Position numbers and translations under genes: made by a program. The notes below the pieces were generated by a model. It saw nothing but the letters and a program-made list of their open reading frames with translations. It was not told the DNA's origin and made no database searches. Below are positions 1 through 5,146 of a stretch of DNA of 5,456 nt, one piece after another. Source of the stretch: Sulfidibacterium sp964598065. GTDB taxonomy: Bacteria > Bacteroidota > Bacteroidia > Bacteroidales > F082. The stretch is from positions 1 through 5,456 of the forward strand of contig CAZRAW010000143.1 in the NCBI GenBank assembly GCA_964598065.1, in the 5' to 3' direction. Each line of letters begins with the position of its first letter. Position 1 is the stretch's first letter.

Positions 1-48
1 AACGAACTTATTACCACCATTAAACAGCAGATGAAGATTTACGGGTAA
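1..48 (+). CDS. C-terminal end of an unidentified protein (partial)
   Basis: The first 16 codons read through to a TAA stop and give the tail NELITTIKQQMKIYG. The polar, lysine-rich end is a plausible protein C-terminus, and the stop is followed by clearly non-coding AT-rich DNA. Fifteen residues are too few to assign a family, so no function is proposed. If real, the gene is convergent with the efflux operon, and the 550 bases between them hold the repeats and the abi remnant. It could also be a chance open stretch. Confidence 0.45.
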   Translation, partial: NELITTIKQQMKIYG

Positions 49-87
49 AAGACACTTTACTTTTGTTGCCACCTGTAGTTTATTTAG

Positions 88-260
88 AAGTTGTTTAAAG
101 TCTACCAAGTAAATTATAGATTAAATATTTAAAAATCAGCCAATAAATTCCTTTATTCCCCTTCTCGAAGGGGTGCAGGGGTAGGTCATTTTAAAAAACT
201 ATTTATTGGCTGATTTTTAAGCCATTAAAATTGTTCATGGCTTTAGACTTTAAACAACTT
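88..260. repeat. 173-base imperfect palindromic element (MITE-like)
   Basis: The outer arms 88-104 and 244-260 are perfect 17-base reverse complements (AAGTTGTTTAAAGTCTA / TAGACTTTAAACAACTT). The inner arms 129-148 and 201-220 are perfect 20-base reverse complements (core AATCAGCCAATAAAT). The stretches between the arms (105-128 and 221-243) have diverged, and the right one contains its own 7-base stem AAGCCAT / ATGGCTT (219-225 / 237-243). The centre (149-200) carries a separate GC-rich hairpin. There is no coding potential. The outer right arm supplies the stop codon of the neighbouring abi fragment, which suggests insertion into that gene. A bidirectional terminator function is an alternative for the inner stem. 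Confidence 0.65.
158..180 (+). repeat. Small GC-rich hairpin with G-rich tail (REP-like)
   Basis: CCCCTTC (158-164) and GAAGGGG (167-173) form a stem with a two-base gap, effectively a 6 bp stem with a tetraloop. It is followed by TGCAGGG and then GTAGGT. The G/C-rich block stands out from the AT-rich surroundings. It resembles short intergenic hairpin repeats that I recall seeing many times in Bacteroidota genomes. It lies off-centre within the large palindrome, so it may be part of that element or a later insertion. Its copy number cannot be judged from one window. Confidence 0.4.
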
Positions 261-372
261 TAATATTTACTTTGTAATGAGCAACGGCCTTTTCAAAGTC
301 TCCTGAATGACGCTTTATATATGGCTCAAGTCTCTCTTTTGATAAAATTTTTTCTATTGCTTTTTTATCCAT
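250..372 (-). pseudogene. Truncated Abi_2/AbiF-like abortive infection protein, N-terminal 40 residues only
   Basis: An ATG at 372 opens a 40-codon frame ending in TAA at 252-250. The product contains SKERLEPYIKRHSGDFEKA followed by HYKVNI. This matches the N-terminal pattern of Abi_2-type proteins as I know it: (S/T)xxRLxPYL, a spacer, GDxxKAxxxYxxN. Intact members are about 300 residues, are HEPN-fold proteins of the AbiD/AbiF group, and continue with a helix carrying an RNxxxH-type catalytic motif. That part is absent. The match ends near base 260, where the outer arm of the palindrome begins, and the stop lies within that arm. No continuation of the gene is visible beyond the element. The start has an A-rich upstream region and no Shine-Dalgarno, normal for this phylum. 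It is most likely a dead fragment; a small functional peptide is possible but unsupported. Confidence 0.65.
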
Positions 373-390
373 TTATTTTTTGTATCTTTG
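357..390 (+). promoter_or_regulatory. Promoter for the putative small RNA
   Basis: TATCTTTG at 383-390 is a perfect TAnnTTTG -7 box, with TTG at 357-359 giving a 23-base spacer, at the long end of the usual 17-23. Transcription would start around 395-398. The box overlaps a perfect 10-base palindrome CTTTGCAAAG (386-395). The promoter runs away from the abi fragment and overlaps its start codon region. Confidence 0.55.
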
Positions 391-395
391 CAAAG

Positions 396-456
396 TCGTC
401 CCGGTGATTCCTCTCCCAGTCCTTATGCTGGTGATGAAGCCGGGTTCTTTGTTTTT
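396..456 (+). ncRNA. Putative small structured RNA next to abi remnant (AbiF-type antitoxin/guide-like RNA)
   Basis: This segment starts just after a strong TAnnTTTG box and has no open frame. It folds by inspection into an outer stem CCCGGT (400-405) with GCCGGG (439-444), then an inner stem CCAG (416-419) with CTGG (428-431) around an 8-base loop. GGTGAT occurs twice (403-408 and 430-435). The outer stem is followed by TTCTTTGTTTTT, so it could double as an intrinsic terminator. The T405-G439 pair is a G-U wobble on the + strand but an A-C mismatch on the - strand, which mildly favours the + strand. Conserved non-coding RNAs are known beside AbiF/Abi_2-type genes; assigning this RNA to that group is inference from its position. 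The alternative is a structured leader of the abi mRNA on the - strand. Confidence 0.45.
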
Positions 457-598
457 ATATTTCCTGTATCAAAGATAATATTCTTTTTCTAAGTCGAATT
501 GTTGATTGTTTTTGTGTTTTTCTTACTATAGGTGGCAACAGGGGATAAACGTTAAAAGAGCCTGCCATATTTGGATGCATAGCGTAAATCTTCCATGA
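457..598. other. Non-coding stretch between the small RNA and the pump stop codon
   Basis: Besides the possible - strand promoter box and the right-hand inverted repeat, I see no gene here. The stretch immediately downstream of the RND stop (540-598) contains the short palindrome ATGCAT (575-580) but no convincing stem followed by a T-run on the - strand, so no terminator for the efflux operon is called. Confidence 0.5.
470..477 (-). promoter_or_regulatory. Possible -7 box for the abi gene
   Basis: The - strand reads TATCTTTG here, a perfect TAnnTTTG match. Transcription would start near 464 and give the abi fragment a leader of about 90 bases that is complementary to the whole putative + strand RNA. 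No TTG is seen at the expected distance upstream, so this is weaker than the opposing promoter. Confidence 0.35.
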
Positions 599-3500
599 TT
601 ATACCTTCTCCTTCTCAAATTTCCGGGCAAAGGATGCATAAAGCATCGGAATAATATTGAGTGAGAAAAGGATTCCCGTGATCATTCCTCCGACAATGGT
701 AATAGCAAAAGGCTGATGCATGGCGGCCCCAAGTCCGACAGCCGCCGGCAACAAGGCAATGATGGTTGTTAAACCGGTCATTAAGATGGGACGGGTTCTT
801 AAATGAACAGCCTCGTTAAGTGCTTCCTGTAAACCGTAATTTTCCTCCTGTCGCAAGCGGTTTACTTTGTCAATCAAAATAATGGCATTGTTTACGGAAA
901 CCCCTATTAACGTGAGCAATCCGAGGGCAACGGAAATATTCAGTTGTTGGCGGGTCAGCAGCAAAGCAATGAAAACCCCGATAAAATCCAATGGAATTTT
1001 CAATAAAATGACAAAGGGTTGCCAGAAAGAGTTAAATTGCAGAAACAGAATAAGATAAATGAGCACAATAGCCGCAATAATTACAAAGGAAAACGATTTA
1101 AGTGTTTCTATCAGAGTCTGATACTGACCACGAATTTGCAGATTGTAACCATCGGGCAGGAAATTAGCTCCAAGGCTAACTTTAAGTTTTTTTACCGCAC
1201 GAAAGAGATTTCCTCTCGGAGTTGCTACCACGGTCAGCTCCCGTTCCCCGTTCAAATGGCTAATGGAAGGCAATGCGTTGATCATTTGAATATGCGCCAG
1301 ACGATTTAGTGGAATATATTTTCCGCCGGGAGTGCGAATAGCGAGATGTTCCAGCTTCTTCAGGTTGTTACGGTCGTTGGGCGGCAGCCGCAAAAAAACC
1401 GAAACAGGCACCTGTCCCTTTACAAAACGGGCAACTACCTCTCCTCTGAAAGCCAAAGTTAGTTCCTGATACAAATCAAAAGCGCTAATTCCAAACCGGG
1501 CCATTTCTGAACGATTAGGCGTTATATTTATTTGAGGAACAAGGTATTTGGCGTTATTAATAACGTCACCAAAATCGCCTGTTTTAATAGTGGTTTTTGC
1601 TACTTCGGAAGCTAACCGGGCAAGAGTGTCAAGATTAGGTCCGGTTACCGTAACTCCAAAAAAGGCAGGCAGACCGCTAAAACTTTCATCAATATTTTCC
1701 TGTGTGGGTTGATGATACAGGATAACCAACCCATCAAAAGTGGCGAACTGTTTTTTAAATCCGTTTATCAGTTGTGTAACGCTTTCCGTCCGGTATTTTT
1801 TATTTACTAATTTAATAAACAATTCCCCACGATTCACACTTTCCACATAGTAAGTATTCGCGGGTGACCCTATCCGCAAATAAATATTGTCCACATTCGG
1901 GTTTTTTTGAATCACATGGACCAGCTGTTCGGCCACCTTTCCCGATTCTTTTAGAGAAACCCCGGGACGCATAGTATACTCAAACAACAAAGCTCCTTCA
2001 TCTACAGTAGGAAGCATATTCGCCTTGTTGGTCAGAGGCAGCAGACCGCCGCCCACAAGAAACAGCAGCATCAGCACGACAATAACCCCTGTTTTATGCG
2101 ACAGAGAGAAATGGAGTATTTTATCATTAACAGCTTTAAATTTTTGCAAAAAAGCCGGCTCTTTCACTTTTATTCCTTTCAAATCTCCTTTCCAATAAAT
2201 TAGCGCCGGGATGACTGTAATGGAAATAAGAAAAGAGCCGAGAAGCGTGAGGGTAATGGTCAGTCCGAAAGGCGTAACCATATCCTTCATATACCCGGAA
2301 ATAAACAGCAAAGGAAGAAAAACGATGATGGTTGTAAGCGTACCGTTCAGGTCGGCGGCAAAAATCTCACTCACCCCCTTCCGAATGGATTCAATTAATG
2401 ATTTTCCCTTCTCCAGAAATTTCTCTATGATTTCCAACACAATGATGGAGTCGTCAACTACCATCCCCAATGACAAGGTCATGGCTGCGAGAGTAATCAT
2501 ATTCAGGGTATAACCGATGGCATACATGATAGTAGCGGCAAACATTAACGCGAGAGGAATAGTAATGGAAACGATAAGCGTAGGAGCTATGCGCCGAAGG
2601 AAAAGAAATAAAATCAGCATGGCGAGAACAGCGCCTATGTAAATTTCTTCCCGTACCCCCGACATGGACCGACTGAGTATTTCCGACTGGTCGTAGAATT
2701 TATGTATTTGTGTGCCCTGAGGCAGTAATTTTTTGAGTGTTTGCAAAGACTTTTGTACCGAAGAAGCGACCTCGATGGAGCCGGAGCCTTCGGTTTTCTG
2801 AACCAGCATGGCTACAGCAGGATACTTTCCGCTCCGTACCATGTAATGCTGGGGTAAACCACCTTTTGTAATTTGTGCGATATCCTTTAAAAGTACCGGA
2901 AGTCCGTTGGCACGGGTGGCTACTTTGAGGTTTTGCAAATCGGAAAGGTTCCGGTATTGACCGTTCCCGCGAATGGGAACATCGTAATAATTTTTCTCAA
3001 GATAGCGTCCGGAAACAATGATATTGTTGTCTTTCAGTACTTTTTCGACATCCTGCAGGCTTAAATGAAGCAACCGGAGCTTTTGCGCATCGGGTTCTAC
3101 AATAAAAGCGGGCTTCTCCCCTCCGATAACATCTATTCTGGAAATATTTTTCAGACTTAAAAGCGCCGGCTTAATACGATATTGAATAATATCGCGTAAC
3201 TTGTAAGGAGGGACCTTGAGATTCGTAAAAGTAAAACCAATGACTTCCTGCATACGACTGCCGAGGTTATCAATCACCGGAACAACGCCCTGAGGCAATT
3301 GTCCGGACAATGTCGAAAGTGCTGCCGCCGTAAACTGACGTGCGTCCATAACCGAATAAGCATTACTAAACTCAACGGTAACCTCAGAATGCCCCATGGT
3401 AGTTACAGAGGAGGTACGCCGAACACCACGAATTCCCTGCAAAGCATCTTCGATGGGACGAGTTACCAATATCTCCATGTCACGGGGCGAAACACCGGAA

Positions 3501-3655
3501 TATTCGGTAACTACGTTTATCAAAGGATAATTTATTCCCGGAAAATAATCCACGGGCATTTTATACAGACTCCAGGTTCCGGCAGCTACCAAAACGATAA
3601 CAATAGCCAAAGAATAAAAAGGACGTTTAACAAAATTTTCAAATGATTTTTTCAT
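599..3655 (-). CDS. RND efflux pump, inner-membrane transporter (AcrB/ACR_tran family)
   Basis: This is a proton-driven exporter of the hydrophobe/amphiphile RND type, expected to act as a trimer in the inner membrane. Its 1018 residues are full length for the family. There is one N-terminal membrane helix (about 12-32), a periplasmic porter domain with the GVSPRDMExLVTRPIE motif (54-69), helices 2-6 (about 335-487), helix 7 (about 522-542), a second periplasmic half, and helices 8-12 (about 854-1008). The helix 4 proton-relay pair is present as VVDD (D401, D402). In helix 10 the position of AcrB Lys940 is Asn922 (GVSVNNAI). Arg953 and Thr960, in LRTRPILMT, match AcrB Arg971 and Thr978. The ATG at 3655 fits the family's usual start (KKSFENFVKRPF). 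It follows its membrane fusion partner with a 177-base gap holding a palindrome. Substrate cannot be inferred. Confidence 0.95.
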   Translation of the reverse strand: MKKSFENFVKRPFYSLAIVIVLVAAGTWSLYKMPVDYFPGINYPLINVVTEYSGVSPRDMEILVTRPIEDALQGIRGVRRTSSVTTMGHSEVTVEFSNAYSVMDARQFTAAALSTLSGQLPQGVVPVIDNLGSRMQEVIGFTFTNLKVPPYKLRDIIQYRIKPALLSLKNISRIDVIGGEKPAFIVEPDAQKLRLLHLSLQDVEKVLKDNNIIVSGRYLEKNYYDVPIRGNGQYRNLSDLQNLKVATRANGLPVLLKDIAQITKGGLPQHYMVRSGKYPAVAMLVQKTEGSGSIEVASSVQKSLQTLKKLLPQGTQIHKFYDQSEILSRSMSGVREEIYIGAVLAMLILFLFLRRIAPTLIVSITIPLALMFAATIMYAIGYTLNMITLAAMTLSLGMVVDDSIIVLEIIEKFLEKGKSLIESIRKGVSEIFAADLNGTLTTIIVFLPLLFISGYMKDMVTPFGLTITLTLLGSFLISITVIPALIYWKGDLKGIKVKEPAFLQKFKAVNDKILHFSLSHKTGVIVVLMLLFLVGGGLLPLTNKANMLPTVDEGALLFEYTMRPGVSLKESGKVAEQLVHVIQKNPNVDNIYLRIGSPANTYYVESVNRGELFIKLVNKKYRTESVTQLINGFKKQFATFDGLVILYHQPTQENIDESFSGLPAFFGVTVTGPNLDTLARLASEVAKTTIKTGDFGDVINNAKYLVPQINITPNRSEMARFGISAFDLYQELTLAFRGEVVARFVKGQVPVSVFLRLPPNDRNNLKKLEHLAIRTPGGKYIPLNRLAHIQMINALPSISHLNGERELTVVATPRGNLFRAVKKLKVSLGANFLPDGYNLQIRGQYQTLIETLKSFSFVIIAAIVLIYLILFLQFNSFWQPFVILLKIPLDFIGVFIALLLTRQQLNISVALGLLTLIGVSVNNAIILIDKVNRLRQEENYGLQEALNEAVHLRTRPILMTGLTTIIALLPAAVGLGAAMHQPFAITIVGGMITGILFSLNIIPMLYASFARKFEKEKV

Positions 3656-3706
3656 GCTTCCCGCTTATAATTTTAGTTCTTTCAGGAAAACTCCCTGATT
3701 TTTTCC

Positions 3707-3829
3707 GTGGAGCTAAGAAAGCGTCAAGTTCAAGGCTTTCGAAGTGCAGAAATTCAGGAGCTTACTAAAGTAAAATGACTGGAATTCTGTACGAGAGTAA
3801 CGAAGAAATTGATGTTTTCTTAGCTCCAC
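3707..3829. repeat. 123-base imperfect palindrome inside the efflux operon
   Basis: GTGGAGCTAAGAAA (3707-3720) is a perfect reverse complement of 3816-3829. Keeping the same register, pairing continues to 3731/3805: 22 Watson-Crick pairs, two G-T pairs and one mismatch over 25 positions. It resumes at 3744-3757 / 3779-3792 with 11 Watson-Crick pairs, one G-T pair and two mismatches. The whole region is thus one palindrome centred on about 3768 with no net insertion or deletion. It begins three bases after the stop codon of the fusion-protein gene. It looks like a MITE or other palindromic intergenic repeat; it could also act as a hairpin in the mRNA. No clear target duplication is seen. Confidence 0.7.
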
Positions 3830-3832
3830 TAA

Positions 3833-4888
3833 TTAATCCGCAACCTTCATGCTTTTCCGTAGGTTCCCATAGAAAACCTCAAAAGCGCCTTTTGTCAAAA
3901 CGACAGCGCCTTTTTTCAAACCCTCTTTTATCTCTATCAAACCATTTCTTTCCAGCCCGGGTTTTACAGCAATTTTTTTATATTTTTTATTGATTACTTC
4001 CATTACGAAGTAATTGTTTTGCGTCCGGATAAGGGCAGCTTTGGGAACGGCAACGGATTCGTGTTTGTTTGTGAGAAAGGAAAAGGAAACATAATTTCCG
4101 CTTTTTAGCTCATGGGCAGAATCCTGAAGAGCAATCCACAACGTATGGCCTCCGGTGGCCTGGTTAACGGCTTTTTCAACGTAAATTACTTTCCCCTCAA
4201 AAATCTTCCTGCCAATTTTTATTGTTATCTTTTTTGCTGCTAATTCGTTGGGGTCTCCGTAAAAAGGAGCGACCAACTTGATATGGTTATCATTCTGAAA
4301 AGTCCCCAAAAGCTGTTCCACAACCGCATCTTCACCCTGCTGAACCTTCAAGTCATCGAGATAGCCGTTGAAAGGAGCTTTGTAGCGAGTCATAGACAGA
4401 AAATAGTCCAGCACATATTGGGCGTTATTCAGGTTGTTTTGGGCATTATCAAAATCACGAACTACTTTTTCAAAGTCAATTCTCGACAAATAGTCTTTCC
4501 CAACCAATACTTTTTGGGCTTCATAATACTGCTTGAAATAACGGTACTGCGTTTGGGCATTGGCCAGCGCTTTCTTTAGATGTTCTTTTTTCAATTCAAT
4601 TTCCGGACCGCCCATGGTGTAAAGAACAGCACCCTTTTTAATGCGACCTTTTAAATTTTCAAAATGTACAATTCCATCGAATTTAGCTTCCAAGTCAAGT
4701 GAGTGTATGGCCTGTATGGTGCCGAAACCTTTTATTTCGTTATAAAAAACCGCAGTAACGGCACGGGCGGTATCCGTTTTCACATAAGCCGCGGGACGGA
4801 GTTCCGCGCCCCGATTTTTGCATCCGGTGAGGATTGTGCCGGCAAACAGTATTCCGATAAAGGTGAACAGCAAAATATTTCGTCTCAT
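3833..4888 (-). CDS. RND efflux membrane fusion protein (HlyD/AcrA family lipoprotein)
   Basis: This is the periplasmic adaptor that would couple the downstream RND pump to an outer-membrane channel. From the ATG at 4888 it is 351 residues. The N-terminus MRRNILLFTF leads into a hydrophobic stretch and a lipobox LTGC with Cys23, so the mature protein should be lipid-anchored. Then come a first lipoyl half (about 55-95), a coiled-coil hairpin (about 98-165), a second lipoyl half with RYKAPFNGYL (168-177), a beta-barrel (about 204-270) and a membrane-proximal C-terminal domain. The frame is open upstream, with a TTG at 4930 and an ATG at 4918. I reject both because the TTG lies within the -7 promoter box, the ATG would leave almost no leader, and only the 4888 start gives a normal lipoprotein signal. 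AAAAGAAAG precedes this ATG. Confidence 0.9.
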   Translation of the reverse strand: MRRNILLFTFIGILFAGTILTGCKNRGAELRPAAYVKTDTARAVTAVFYNEIKGFGTIQAIHSLDLEAKFDGIVHFENLKGRIKKGAVLYTMGGPEIELKKEHLKKALANAQTQYRYFKQYYEAQKVLVGKDYLSRIDFEKVVRDFDNAQNNLNNAQYVLDYFLSMTRYKAPFNGYLDDLKVQQGEDAVVEQLLGTFQNDNHIKLVAPFYGDPNELAAKKITIKIGRKIFEGKVIYVEKAVNQATGGHTLWIALQDSAHELKSGNYVSFSFLTNKHESVAVPKAALIRTQNNYFVMEVINKKYKKIAVKPGLERNGLIEIKEGLKKGAVVLTKGAFEVFYGNLRKSMKVAD

Positions 4889-4927
4889 CGGCTTTCTTTT
4901 GGGGAAAATAAAATTCATTTTTTGCGA

Positions 4928-4954
4928 CAAAAATAGAGTGGAAATCTAAAGCAA
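4928..4954 (-). promoter_or_regulatory. Promoter of the efflux operon
   Basis: On the - strand TATTTTTG (4935-4928) is a perfect TAnnTTTG -7 box with TTG (4954-4952) 16 bases upstream, one base short of the usual spacer. Transcription would start near 4922, leaving a leader of about 35 bases before the ATG at 4888. I see no operator palindrome over this promoter. Confidence 0.5.
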
Positions 4955-5069
4955 TTCTAAAGAAGGAAAATACCGGTTTGATAAGTTTCGGTTTTATCTT
5001 GTCCCGGGCTCTTTGCAAGGGATAATTCATATCGAAATAACAGGAGCCTCCCAAAACTTTATTGATTTC

Positions 5070-5086
5070 TTGGACTTAGACTCCAA
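5070..5086. promoter_or_regulatory. Palindrome-like operator candidate, upstream copy
   Basis: TTGGACTTAGACTCCAA has inverted ends TTGGA / TCCAA and 6 of 8 symmetric pairs matching. It is 33 bases upstream of a second 17-base copy and shares 12 of 17 bases with it. A spacing of about three helical turns would place both sites on the same DNA face. The binding protein is unknown. Confidence 0.4.
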
Positions 5087-5102
5087 AAAATAACGATATT
5101 TC

Positions 5103-5119
5103 TTGGAATTTAAGTCTAA
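5103..5119. promoter_or_regulatory. Palindrome-like operator candidate, overlapping the -33 element
   Basis: TTGGAATTTAAGTCTAA has 6 of 8 symmetric pairs matching. Its first three bases are the TTG of the predicted promoter for the downstream ATPase gene, so a protein bound here would be expected to block transcription. The shared ATTTCTTGGA block (5065-5074 and 5098-5107) extends the similarity between the two copies to the left. Confidence 0.4.
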
Positions 5120-5133
5120 ATACTTTAAATTTG
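5103..5133 (+). promoter_or_regulatory. Promoter of the AAA_14 ATPase gene
   Basis: TAAATTTG at 5126-5133 is a perfect TAnnTTTG -7 box and TTG at 5103-5105 lies 20 bases upstream, the ideal arrangement for this phylum. Transcription would start near 5139, leaving a very short leader made mostly of A residues before the ATG at 5147. Confidence 0.6.
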
Positions 5134-5146
5134 TCATCAAAAAAAA

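Larger units (their letters stand above)
64..540. repeat. Pair of 16-base inverted repeats bounding the abi-remnant region
   Basis: TGTTGCCACCTGTAGT at 64-79 recurs inverted at 525-540 as ACTATAGGTGGCAACA, 15 of 16 bases matching. Both copies point inward, as terminal inverted repeats would. Between them lie the long palindrome, the Abi_2-like gene fragment and the putative small RNA. No transposase lies inside and I see no target-site duplication in the flanks. It may be a decayed non-autonomous element, the two ends of an older insertion, or two independent copies of a repeat. Confidence 0.4.

Noticed and set aside
88..260. CRISPR-like or tandem repeat array
   Set aside because: The repeats are inverted arms of one palindrome, not regularly spaced direct repeats; no array is present in the window.
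867..3646. Several + strand open frames of 60-115 codons opposite the pump gene
   Set aside because: They lie fully inside the RND gene on the other strand and show low-complexity or shadow-like compositions with no domain patterns.
3682..3706. Hairpin TCAGG / CCTGA followed by TTTTTT, like a + strand terminator
   Set aside because: The stem is only 5 bp, and there is no + strand gene nearby for it to terminate; the operon is transcribed in the other direction.
3775..3993. 72-codon + strand open frame at the end of the adaptor gene
   Set aside because: It starts inside the intergenic palindrome and is otherwise antisense to the adaptor's C-terminus; nothing supports translation.
4971..4997. 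Direct-repeat-like CGGTTT blocks between the two divergent promoters
   Set aside because: The similarity is short and AT-rich with no symmetry, and it does not align with either promoter.
4740..5054. 104-codon open frame on the - strand overlapping the start of the adaptor gene
   Set aside because: It overlaps the adaptor's signal peptide and first mature residues in another frame, crosses the operon promoter, and its product has no recognisable features.
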